NCBI GenBank assembly: GCA_030762175.1 | Contig: CM060837.1 | Span: 7,706,001-7,770,000 of the forward strand | Direction: 5' to 3' | Source: Metallyticus violacea | Lineage: Eukaryota > Arthropoda > Insecta > Mantodea > Metallyticidae | Length of the DNA: 64,000 nt | Shown here: in pieces, positions 38,001 to 48,090 of the stretch | Layout: every line of letters starts with the position of its first letter | Numbering within the stretch: position 1 is the stretch's first letter | Notes under the pieces: model-generated | What the model was told of the DNA's origin: nothing | The model's database searches: none | Seen by the model: the letters and a program-made list of their open reading frames with translations, nothing else | Program-made: the position numbers and the translations under genes

Positions 38001-40236
38001 AAATACTGCCAAGAAAATGAATGGAGAAAAATTAACAAATCGAGGGGGTATTTGTGTAGTGAGGTTTGCTTTTGGATAATTACTTATTTTATATAGCGAT
38101 TTTGAGAACATCACTTTATGATATTCCTCTTTCCTTCGTCTACTTGATTATCGAGTAATGGTAAACTGCTCTATAGCGCGGAAAACACAGAGAGTGAGTT
38201 TACAGTTATTATAAAATTAACGTATGCTTGCCCGCTCTTTAACCTAACTTTTTATATCGTAATTACCTTTTATTTCAATTTCAAATACGCGAATGTCATG
38301 TATATTTTGAAAATAAAAACTGATATTTAATTAACGAATCCGTAACCTCCAGTAGATGCAGTGAAAAACGTCATCTAATGAATTCATTGAGAACTACGCC
38401 TAACTCGAAGCCGGATTTTAGAAGAACATCAAAGGGATTGCCGACACAAGCTGTCCCTACTGTATATATTGAGGTATAACATTATAAAATAAAATTCAGA
38501 GCCCGGAAGCTAGGAAAATTGCCTTTTCTACTATTTGGGTGGATAAATTTAGGTCAGATAGAAATGAACATCTTTCCTTACATTTTGGAATATTTTCTGT
38601 GATTATTAGGAGGGGAATTGAATATATGGAAGTAAAAAGGTATAAAAATTAAATGGCATGATCACCTCACAAAAATATTTATTGAGAATCTTGTTATACA
38701 TTTAATTCTTTTCAACCAATCTAAAACCCTCATTCACTTAAGCTCTTTAAATAGCAGAACCTCATTAGTGAAAGGAACATACGGTTACTTCGGACATACG
38801 AATTCCAGGAAATGGACAGGACGAGGGAAGCACGGTAGTTTTGAATAGTTCTGGCGAATTATCTTGCATCGGTGTATGCGAGACAATTCTCGGAAATTTG
38901 TGGCGAAGGTAACTTCTCAGCTGCATATATGTACAAACAATTGCAAGTGAGAAAGATGAGAGCGGTACAACAGCGCAATAAACCGTCCCTATAATGCGTT
39001 CAGTAAGAGAGATACTAACCTGGTTTTCCTATAAACGCATAAACAGGAAAGGAACTCTGCCAGAAACTACTGCGCATCGTTTGCCCATTCGCCAGGACTA
39101 TTCAGAGCTACTTTGTCTTGATTAACATTTCCGTGGTGTCCTGAAAGGTTGTCCTTCCGAAATAGCTTGTTGTAAACATGCTGCAATCATTTCATTGCAA
39201 GTAGAACGTTCTTTTTTCTCGATAAAGAACATTATCTCTGACAAGCGACTGACTAAACATTTGACAACATGAAGAAACATCATCTTATTGCTTGTGATCA
39301 AGAAAATAAACTTAAATACTTTAATTATGCGATATATGAATTATTAGCTACCTTAAATTCCAACTTTCATTAATAATGTATTGCATTACTTTCTGTTTTT
39401 ACTTTTAATAAATGCCTATTTTAATTAGGTTACTGCCTGCCTATTTTAACCAAAACAAATTCGCGAACTGCCCTACTGTGAATGTAACATACTGTTATCT
39501 TCTTACTTTGGTTTATTACTATTTTGCATGGATTGAATTCAAGGCGTGCATTGAGGTTAGCGCCTGTAGTTGGCATGGTGACCGTTCCCTTATCCTCTAT
39601 GCTCATTTGTTTCACATGGGTACGTAACATTATTGGAAAGCAAACACCTTTGGTGAGTTTGGCTTGCAACTAATGCACCACGTGTAACTGTATGACAGAG
39701 TTAATGTTTCACCAGACTTCATCCATCTAGCTCCTGGAAACGTTTTCGTCTCGTTTTTCTTCTTTTCCTTTTTGAGTCTGTCAACTTGTCAAGGCACTTT
39801 GGGGAGTGGCATTCTCCAGTAAGGGCGTCGACTCGCGGGTAGACGAGTTTTCCGACGTTTTCGAGAGCGATGATGCCTAATCCAGACTAACAAAAGACGC
39901 AACAACGCCTCTTCCTGTTTAGGGGCATTCTCTGTGATTGATGGACCGCCTCTTGTCTCGTATCTCTGCAAACTGGTCCTTTGCGGTGCCTTCTGTGTGC
40001 ACAGGTGCGTGTACTGTTCTGGCTTCTTTCTTTTGTATAAACGTTTAACTCCCGTATCACCCAACAGCTTTAGATGTTCAGGTGTTCTTTGAAATAAAGA
40101 AAATCCACTTTTAGTGGGAACGAAAAGAATTTCTAAACGTTGCTTGTCTCTACTTACTAAACATCTGTGTTTCCTATCGCACCTGTGTGAAAATTAATAA
40201 ATAAGGAATTCATTGTATAGCCAACACATGTGATAT

Positions 40237-40310
40237 ACAAGAGTTGTCCGAAAAGCAATGCCTCCATGAATATAAAAATAGTTTAATAAATGAAATACAA
40301 AAAAAATACT
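40237..40310. mobile_element. Isolated mariner-type terminus
   Basis: CAAGAGTTGTCCGAAAAGCA then ATGCCTCC follows TA, the form of a mariner inverted terminus. No transposase is recognisable next to it. Confidence 0.35.
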
Positions 40311-40679
40311 TTTATAATGTGTACTTGAATTGAATGGTTAATTGTAATAAGGGCACTAGTCAGAGTGAACAAATTTGTGGGAAATTAAAAAAAAAAAAGT
40401 TTAAACTAGATTGGGGGGGGGGGACATACTTTCAATAATGCTAGGCTATTTTCCAACTTTCATTTTATGTTCTCTGAAGAAATTAAACACATATTTTAAT
40501 TATGAACTTATTTAAATCTCTTGACAGATGCCTTTTTAAGAGAATATAGTTTTTAGATGCAAAGAAAACATCGGTTCGATATTAATTATTAGTACGCTGT
40601 GTCTACAATGAAGCAAGTAATATTTTTATACATGTGTTTCGAAAATACATTTACAAACTTTGGTGCGGGGATCCTCATA

Positions 40680-41097
40680 CCAAAACAAGAAAAAAGTCTA
40701 TATAAACACATGTTCGGAAATCCTGAGTTATTAATGACAGTTTACCGAAACAAGAAAATAAACGTCTATGTAAACATATGTTCGAAAATCCTTAGTTTTT
40801 GAGTTATTAATGAAAGTTTATGCCAGAGTTAAAATAAATATTTTTATCATATCTTTACTAGGGTTATTGCCAAATCACATAAATGACAACAATCAACAGT
40901 GCTATTGCTGCATTTTACGAATAGTATTTTGTAATATATGCAATGCTAATGCGCCAAGTATGATGTATTGATAACATCATTCGATTACTTAAAAAAATGA
41001 ATTTTAACTCTAAATGAAGGTAAACTTTCATTAATAACTCAAAAACTAAGGATTTCTGAACATATGTTTATGTGAACTTTTTTATTTGTTTTGGTGT
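40680..41097. repeat. Fold-back: inverted repeat with a duplicated left arm
   Basis: GAGTTATTAATGAAAGTTTA at 40801-40820 is the exact reverse complement of 41021-41040. The match extends exactly through 40791-40800/41041-41050 and, with some mismatches, over about 90 bp in all (40747-40838 against 40998-41097). The left arm also has a tandem partner at 40680-40745 (AACACATGTTCGGAAATCCT beside AACATATGTTCGAAAATCCT). The loop is about 150 bp. It contains no coding content, so it is a fold-back or MITE-like unit. Confidence 0.72.
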
Positions 41098-41807
41098 GAG
41101 AAAGCTGCTATCAAAGTTTGTAAAAATATTTCCAAAACATCCAGGTATAACACCAGAACAGCACAAAATGGCTATCTTACAGACTTTGTCATCTTATATG
41201 AGGGGTTATTTGAAAAGGTCTCGAAAAAGCCCACAGATTGCAGCAGCAGTTCCGAAAGTTTTTTTTTATTATTAAAACCCGCCATCTTACATAGAAACGT
41301 TTGTGGCAATAATGGATGAATTGGTTAAGAACCGTAGTAGCTAAAACTGTTTGTTATTAAAAATAGTTTATATACATATGATATCTCTCGTGGTGACAAA
41401 CAATTATTGAAAGAACCTGTAAAATTGAAAATACAAAGTACTAAAGTTCGCCAAGGGATATACCAAACGCTTTTAAAGAATGACGCATTTTGTAGTTTTA
41501 TTAAGGCAGGAATTGGAATGTGTTTCTCATCGCTGTAAAAAAAAAATGTGCATTATGGTCTCTTTTCAATTGGTGCTATCTTTTTCTGCAGTCAAATGAG
41601 AAAATCTATAATTCCCTGCTGAATGCCCAATTGCACATGTTGGAGACCGTAAAAAATGCCCCCATTATCCCATCAGAATAAAAAAAAGGTCCGGTTTTAA
41701 TGCCCATCACATGAAAGCCCAGAGTGTTATTTATTGACATTTGACAGAGGATTGAAACTGTCGGCAGAGAACCCATATCAATTAGTTGACATATCGATTG
41801 CTTGCAG
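41098..41807. other. DDR intron end, nothing else recognised
   Basis: Contains a pyrimidine-containing lead-in and the acceptor CAG (41805-41807) of the first DDR exon seen here. A short open frame at 41,072-41,275 is unidentified. Confidence 0.35.
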
Positions 41808-41955
41808 GTGATTGAAGGCAACTCCAACACATATCTGGGCTCCAAGAGGGAGCTGGACCCGCCGATATGGGCCAGCAGGATACGCTTCCTGCCCTACAGC
41901 TATCACCGTCGCACTGTGTGCATGAGAGTGGAGATCTACGGCTGTTATTGGAACG
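41808..41955 (+). CDS. Ddr: Discoidin domain receptor exon (end of discoidin domain)
   Basis: The product is a receptor tyrosine kinase that binds collagen through its extracellular discoidin (F5/8 type C) domain. This 148-bp exon encodes 49 residues: VIEGNSNTYLGSKRELDPPI, then RIRFLPYSYHRRTVCMRVEI and YGCYW. That is the terminal part of a discoidin domain: the RIRF-x-P strand, the VCMRVE strand and the closing cysteine of YGC. It follows the acceptor TTGCAG (41802-41807) in phase 0 and ends at the donor G|GTAAGT (41955/41956) in phase 1. GC content is clearly above the flanks. It joins in frame to 43653 to form W-N-D-G, as expected in DDRs. No upstream exon was recognised, so the signal peptide and most of the discoidin domain lie elsewhere. 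Confidence 0.92.
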
Positions 41956-42028
41956 GTAAGTTTGACATTAAACACGGCTTTGGGAATGTTGGTTTTTGTT
42001 GCAGTAGTAGCTGAGTGTTGATGAACTA

Positions 42029-42836
42029 CACCGAAATAATTTCAGAGTGTAGAGATGGCATACATAAGCAATTTCAGATGGGAAACTTAGGGCCTGTCCA
42101 AATTTCAAAGTTTGACTGCAAGTTTCTAAAGCGCCAGTACGCCACTGGCTAATGAAAATGCCCCTCGAGAGCATAACACACGGTAACGAAGCCAGGTTTC
42201 AGAACGTGTCACTCTGTCGCCATGGTTATGACATTAGCTCTCGAATATAGAGGTAGTCATTTGTTTTCCAGTTCGAGTGTCGTTCATCACTTTATGTTTT
42301 GTTTTAATTTATACACATATCTAAACATTCCAATTGATATAATTACATCTCTTGCTTACCAAAGGTAGAATCATGGGAAATATTAATGAGTTAGGAGTTG
42401 TATATTCAAAGACTACCTAAGTTTCATTCATAATTTTGCAGTATGCGTATCGGAGCACTTCATATTAAATAAAACTTTTTAACTGCGTGGCAAGAATTGA
42501 ACCGCACAAGCAGTTAAGAGCTCTTTTTAGAGTATACTACACAATTCAAAAAGGCAGTTTATAGATGTTCAGTGTCGCACTGTCAAACGATTAGTTTGAG
42601 ATTTGAGAGATTTTATAGCACTAAATCTTGAAAACGTTGATGATTAGCTGCGGAAAAATCGATTTTTCTGTGTTCGCAAGGCAGTTTTAAATGCATTGTA
42701 AACAAAATGTTCACCCAACTTGGCTTTATCAGCATCTGATGCCATAAAGCTTGGTAATGTTCAGTTGTGGCCATACATTCCCTATCTCAAATTGCCTAAA
42801 AGTGTCATCTCTACACTCTTTGAAATTATTTCGGTG
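42029..42836. mobile_element. Non-coding TIR element in a DDR intron
   Basis: Inverted ends CACCGAAATAATTTCAGAGT and GTAGAGATG at the left match the complement of the right end (CATCTCTACACTCTTTGAAATTATTTCGGTG region), except for two extra bases. Weaker matching continues to about 55 bp (GCAATTT, CAGATGGG). The inside has no transposase. A tRNA-like minus-strand word, GTGCGGTTCAATTC, sits at about 42,500. No clear target duplication, so the superfamily is unknown. It lies between the donor at 41956 and the acceptor at 43652. Confidence 0.7.
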
Positions 42837-43301
42837 AAGTTTATTGACATCCTGTATGTATGTGTTTGTAATGGATTTGAAAGTAGTATATTATGTTGAA
42901 AAACAAACTTTTTTTACAAAAAAAAGTCTTATTTACATTTCAATTGTCGAATAGCTCTTTTTAAGGCTCATATTTAGTAAAAAATTATGTTTCATGTACA
43001 TGCATATTTGAACAGTTTCCCTACAAAGACAATGAAAAGTAAAATTTTGGCAAAGTTGGAATTTATTAAGAAAAATAAACATAGTTTTCAGATGTATGCC
43101 TCAACATAAATACGTATTAAAATAACAATTTATACTTAGAAATACATTCCGTTGTGTTTTGTAACAGTTTGTAGATTTATTTATTGCTGGTGATGGAACT
43201 TAAGTTGTAAATTCTTATACTCCACTCTTCTAAGCTCATTCGATGCATATACAGAAAGTTCTTTAATGAAGCCTTTTCTGACTTTTGAACAATCTTTTAA
43301 G

Positions 43302-43594
43302 TATAATTTATTTACGGACGCTCTTTAACATCTCAGGTCATCAGCGTCCCTCCCACAAAATTCAGGGCGTGAAACTACCGATAAATTTTGCCCAGAGGTC
43401 TCTTTCATGCTTGAAATTATTTTACGTTCTGTAAATCTATGACACGGGACCCACGGCTTTACTTCCCTTCCGAAGGAAGCCATACTTAGAATTTTTACGA
43501 CTGAAAAAATAATCCATCGACCCTGGCTGGAATTGAACCCACTGTCTTGGGTGTACGAGGCATGTACGGTTACCACTAGACTATCAGGACTGAC
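43302..43594 (-). mobile_element. SINE-B copy 5, inside DDR intron
   Basis: The minus strand starts AGTCCTGATAGTCTAGTGGT and TAACCGTACATGCC, has a weakened B box GGGTTCAATTCCAGCC, the body GGAAGGGAAGTAAAGCCGTG, and the end GATGACCTGAGATGTTAAAG. It ends only 58 bp before the acceptor of the next DDR exon. Confidence 0.86.
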
Positions 43595-43652
43595 TTTTAG
43601 ATAATAAAGCGTAGACCCAAGGTTTCTAGATGTTTGGTTGTTCTGTTTACAG

Positions 43653-43829
43653 ATGGCATCGTAAGTTACTCCATGCCGCAGGGTGACCTGCGCGGTGCTG
43701 GTTGGGAATTCTTCGACTCAACTTATGACGGGCACTGGGATGGCGAACTTCGCCGTGGTCTGGGACAGCTGACTGACGGCAAAGTTGGTCCTGACAACTT
43801 CAAGATGGGATACTATGACTATGAACGTG
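43653..43829 (+). CDS. Ddr: Discoidin domain receptor exon (discoidin-like domain, first part)
   Basis: This 177-bp exon lies between a TTTACAG acceptor (43646-43652) and a G|GTAAGT donor (43829/43830), phase 1 at both ends. With the G carried over it encodes DGIVSYSMPQGDLRG, WEFFDSTYDGHWDGELRRGL and GQLTDGKVG. D-G-x-x-S-Y-x-x-P-x-G, S-T-Y-D-G and G-L-G-Q-L-T-D-G-x-V-G are hallmarks of the DDR discoidin-like domain just behind the collagen-binding domain. The acidic residues in this part match positions that bind calcium in known DDR structures; that role is inferred. High GC and a strict frame support active coding. Reading on past the donor gives an open frame to about 43,903, but that is intron. 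Confidence 0.95.
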
Positions 43830-45054
43830 GTAAGTGTATGAAAAGTAAATTAAATGTTGTCACAAACGTAGCGTTTATAATTTACGATTTACAAGTATTT
43901 TAAGAATTGTTTTAATTTATTGTTTACACTGTTTAATGAACAATTTTGTTGTAATTGTTTAATATCCCATAGATAATCTTCTGCTTCAAAACTCACGTTT
44001 TATTTATTGTTTCGAAAGGGAATGTTTCGCAATGTAATATAATCAATTTTTGAATTCTACCGTCAAAGTTTAAGTGCTTACTGTTATTTGCTAGTTTACA
44101 GATTTTCAGTTTATCTTGGAAAAGCTCAATATTTAATGCTAAAATGTTTTGAGTCTTCGTAAACTATAGCATATATTTTGACCTCCTGCTGCTATATAAC
44201 AGTGATAAAGTAAGCTCTCAAAATAGAATCTTACACTGTGCCCGAAATTCATTACGAGATCGAAATGCATATTAAGCTTTCTACTGTGTATTTGTTAATT
44301 TTGAAGTATGTCGAGAGTGATATATACTCTAGATCAAATAATATTTATTTATGATTGTTATACACAAAAGATTGCGTGCTAAATTTCCAAGTATAACACC
44401 TTCACCTGGGAGTGCAATTTTCAGATTGGTGAACATGGTCGAACCCAAGTATTTTTCTTGACAAAAAACGCGAGATCAAAAGACCCGATTTTAACAAAGA
44501 AGACGCTTGATGACAGGCTATTGGTTAGAAACTTCTCCTGGAAAGTCACGACGATTAGCCCAAGTTGGTATGTCTGTCGGCAGTGCGTACAAAGCCACTC
44601 AGCTACTGCATCTAATCCATATAAAATTACTAGCAGAGCACTGCAAGCATCTACCATGAAGATGAGTACAACAATCGAAAGAAAAAATGCGCACCTTGCT
44701 TTCCTCCACAGATGGCTAGACGGTTATGTAGTAATTTCCGGTCGGCAAATTCAAATTCTGATTGCGTAGAGGAATGAGATTCTGTATAATGCGCTTATAA
44801 ACAAATGTAGTAATTCAATTTCAGTTGATGGAAAATGAGATAAGTGTCAAGACACTGTAAGAACGGTGAATGAGTGAATAAAAAGCACAGTCGCACCTGC
44901 AAATGATAAAACGATGGACGAATAGCAACCGAACAATTCATTGTGTTCAACCTCTGGCAGCAGTGTCAACACAGTTATCCATCAGTTAGAATATTCAAAG
45001 ATTTATGCCAGTTGTAATCTCGAATCTAAACTTTCTCACGATCTTAAGAAACAG
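43830..45054. other. DDR intron, 5' part
   Basis: AT-rich intron sequence behind a consensus donor. No exon recognised before the first mariner relic at 45055. The intron runs to 56917 (13,088 bp). Confidence 0.5.
44560..44625 (-). repeat. tRNA-like head (possible SINE remnant)
   Basis: The minus strand reads GATGCAGTAGCTGAGTGGCT, a good A box, but the expected B box is only ACTTGGGCTAATC. No second copy in the window. Confidence 0.28.
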
Positions 45055-45660
45055 AGAATTATCGCCTGTTCGGAGCTACTTTCTCGTTACAAGGCTGAAG
45101 GTAGTCCAGTATTGTAACCAGACATATGACAATCATGGAAGAAAGAAGAAGAAAAAGTTCAAAACAACACCTTGATCTTACACTTATCCTCATTTTGGTG
45201 ATCTTTTTCAAAACAACCCCCGTTGGATATAGCTGTCCCACCGTTTCTATCAATCTTAAAAGACATGTTGGAAACCATTTTTTGACAAGCCCTTCATGAT
45301 CGCTTCCGTAGCCTTCACCATTGCTTCTGATGCCCCTTCGAATGTGGTTTTTTTAATATGGGAAAAAGCCGAAGGTCACATGGGGGCTTAAATCTGGACT
45401 ATAGGGAGGAATTGAAGTGCGGCCATACATTACCGTGGTAGCTCATTGCACGAAAATGTGATCCTTTCCTTTTGATATGGCCTTGCAGAATCTTCAGGAC
45501 ATCTCTGTAGTATTGCCCAGTTACAGTTGTGTGTGCAGATACGACAGGCTGGTAAGTTATTCCTTGAACATCGAAAGATGAAATGACCACAACTTTCCCA
45601 TCCACTTTTCCTTTTGGTTTTGGTGATGATAAGAGATTTCCACACAGAGCTGAGCTATTT
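45055..45660 (-). mobile_element. Mariner-like relic (lineage E) in DDR intron
   Basis: On the minus strand: SSFDVQGITYQ, TTVTGQYYRDVLKILQGHIK then RKGSHFRAM. In the other frame come SYHGNVWPHF-like remains of the HDNARPH block, then (about 45,400-45,240) the SPDLxPxxLxLFP block and a C-terminal tail. G-Q-Y-Y-R-D-V-L is the typical helix between the first and second catalytic acids. The first block and HTH are not clear; sequence up to about 46,100 on this strand may still belong to it. Confidence 0.74.
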
Positions 45661-46309
45661 CATCACGATCGAAATGATGTATCCAAGTTTCTGACCAGTG
45701 ACTCCCTTTGAAAGAAACTCCGCATCATCCTATAACATCATCTTATAAGTGCATACAAACCTACATCAATGTCCTTTTGTTCAGAAATCAGCAGTCACAT
45801 CTCAGGTTCCATTGTGTGGGTGACATCCAGCGAAATGTTACAATTTCTGAAGGTGTTCTTAATGTTATTCGACGATTCCTTCTCACAGTGACAGCAGCGG
45901 GGTTAATGTTTTCTTCCGTTAGAGTACAATCTGCAGCGCCGGATGCATTTTCCTTTCAAATTTATTGCCTGCTTTCGAGCTGGAAGAAAAAAAAAACTCT
46001 GCATACGCCTCCTGAAATGTAGCATAGGCCTCAGCTGAAGATTGTTGAGACGAAAGTAGAAAGTTAGGTGTCGCCTCCATAACTGAACATGTTTCAACTT
46101 GCACACCTCTTTACAGACCATAACCGGGAGTGAAGACAGTGAAACTAGTACTACTTGTGTATTGCACATTAAGCTAACAAAATACTGCAAAGTTAAATGT
46201 TAGCGCGAGAAAGTAGTCCTGTCAAAATGTTATATATTAAAACCTTTGCAATGCAATACAAATCATCCATAAATCTTACGCACCCTATAAGAGATCCCTA
46301 AACATCTGT

Positions 46310-46520
46310 GTACTAACCTTCCTCATTCACCATACTGTCCAGATCTTGTACCTTCTGATTTCTAACTCTTCGCAGAACGAGATGGCGAGAGAAAATTCTT
46401 CACAGAGGTACCACAACATGCTCTGGCATTTAGGTGGCGCAAAGTGTTGAACAAGTAACGATATTTGAAACAGAAATTAAACAAATAAAAGTATTTCATT
46501 ATTTATTTAGAACCCTCATA
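46310..46520 (+). mobile_element. Mariner-like relic, third-block piece
   Basis: The + strand reads PHSPYCPDLVPSDF, a stop, LFAERDGERKFFTEV: the third catalytic block with its aspartate intact and the start of the C-terminal tail. Ends near the AATAAAAGTATTTCATT region. Orientation is opposite to the neighbouring relic at 45055, so it is a separate insertion. Confidence 0.6.
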
Positions 46521-46561
46521 ATATGTGCAAACTTTATTGACGGTAAATATAAAGAAGTTTG

Positions 46562-46660
46562 AAAGTCTTCGTGGTCTAGTGCTACCGTTTACGACAATTA
46601 ATCTGGAGATCTTACTTCGATTCCTGGTCAGACCAAGCTTCCGGGTAAATGTTTTTCAAG
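46562..46660 (+). repeat. tRNA-like SINE head
   Basis: TCTTCGTGGTCTAGTGCTAC (A box) and 40 bases later ACTTCGATTCCTGGTCAGAC (B box). Resembles SINE-B-type heads, but the following body does not match SINE-B. Confidence 0.42.
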
Positions 46661-47189
46661 AACTCTGATCTCATTTGCGCCATCTTTAATTTATTTCATT
46701 CACCCCTACAGGCTACACCTACACATTCAAGTTTCATCAACGTCATATTTCGCGATAAGGCTAAAATTCACTCAAGGCGATAATAAACAGGTTGTTTATT
46801 CAACACAATCACCATATGCGCTCATAAAATTGTTTCTACCTTTAAAATAGTTCATTTTCGTCTGCGGAGGAACCTTTTGTAATAAATTGGAGCTGAATCT
46901 GGGTGGTAAGGGAGATGCTGAATAAATTCAAACTCAAGACACGACACTTAGCCATAATTTTTTCGTTAATGAAGTTAATCATGCTGAAAAATATGCTCCC
47001 ACCATAATTTTACTCAGAGCATTTCTTGATTGTAACTTTAGATCCATAATTTGTACATAATTTCTTGTCTTACCGTAAGTATTGTCACAACTTTTGAGAA
47101 TCGCTGTACTTCTCCTTCCCCCATCTCTAACAGTCTGCACCTTCCTGAGTTGTGATGCTAGTGGTGAGTCATTGAGAGTTCAACAGCAG
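46661..47189. other. DDR intron, nothing recognised
   Basis: AT-rich; no signal recognised. Confidence 0.25.
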
Positions 47190-48090
47190 AAACGGTAAAT
47201 TGATTGTGTTAGTTTTCAAGATGGAATGGAGCGATTGGAAAATTGTGTAGCTGTGGTAGCTTTGCACACGGTAAGCACATCCCCAGGTGAGATCTCCAGA
47301 AACTGAAAATAAGCACTGTTCAGTGCTTCCTTGAGACTGGAAGTGTGAAAAATCACCACAGACAAAGAATACCGCAAATTGTGAGCACTCCAGAATTGGC
47401 GAAGGCAGTGACGGCAAGTATGCGAAGAAACACGTACGGGCTGTACGGAGACAGTCAGTATTGACTCGTGAGTTTAAAAATTCTGTCCCGCACATTAAGT
47501 AGTGATATGGGCCTCTGTGTTTACAAACGATGTAGCGGATATCGCCTCACAAGTGAGCTCAAGCGACAGAGACTCTTAAAATCAAGACGCTTACTTCAGC
47601 GTTATGCAGCAAATAGTCATCAAAGAATCCTTTCAATGTTCAGTGTTGAGGAGACTTTCAATGCCCAAAATAAGAATATATGCCCGATGCTCTACAGAAG
47701 CTACTGAAAATACTTCAGAGGTCCAGAGAGCCCATCATCCTGCATCAGTTATGGTGTGGTGGGGTGTAAATACCAAGGAGGTCTATTTCTACGAAAAATG
47801 CGTCAAAACATGGCCAAAGTGTACCAAGAGACAGTGCTGGAGTGACTGGTCATGAAACTAAACATCACCCTCTTCTCTTGCACGGACAATGCTGGAGCTT
47901 CTAGCAGGATTCAGCCCCAGCACATACGGCTCGGACAACCCAGAAGTAGATTGAGGCCAATGTTCCTGACTTTATTTCGACTTGGAATTGGTGAATGAAC
48001 GTGTTGCGTGATTCATTAATGACTGGCCGCAAAGACTTAAGGACTGTGTTTAGCCAGAGTGGTCACTTAGAATAATTATATGTGATTTTG
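47190..48090 (+). mobile_element. Tc1/mariner-superfamily relic in DDR intron
   Basis: The + strand carries the outline of a transposase in changing frames. There is an N-terminal region (about 47,220-47,460), then SVLTREFKN, ELKRQRLLKSRRLLQRYAAN (47,552 onward) and FSVEETFNAQNKN (the usual F-S-D-E-x-x-F-x-x block with the aspartate changed to V). Next come HHPASVMVWWGV and KCVKTWPKC, and at the end NDWPQRLKDCV. S-V-M-V-W-x-G-V and the I-x-D-W-x-x-R-L-x-x-C-V tail are typical of this superfamily and differ from the mariner families A-C. Confidence 0.72.

Larger units (their letters stand above)
32769..40236. other. Long AT-rich stretch almost free of recognisable repeats
   Basis: About 7.5 kb in which I recognise only two weak tRNA-like pieces (listed separately) and no transposase, SINE-A or SINE-B. 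Open frames at 35,430-35,791, 36,474-36,749 and 39,412-39,669 have no recognisable domain and no codon or splice context. A GC-richer patch at 39,780-40,070 has an open minus-strand frame rich in Arg/Lys that I cannot identify. If DDR extends to the left this is intron; otherwise it may be its 5' flank. Confidence 0.35.

Noticed and set aside
41802..42014. A 70-codon open frame taken as a complete small gene
   Set aside because: It starts upstream of the splice acceptor and runs past the donor into the intron; only 41808-41955 is coding, as a DDR exon.
44458..44769. Open frame containing AVAEW-type words as a protein gene
   Set aside because: That word on the minus strand comes from translating a tRNA-like SINE head, and the + frame has no domain.
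47169..47495. Minus-strand 108-codon frame as a gene
   Set aside because: It is the antisense of the Tc1/mariner relic that reads on the + strand.
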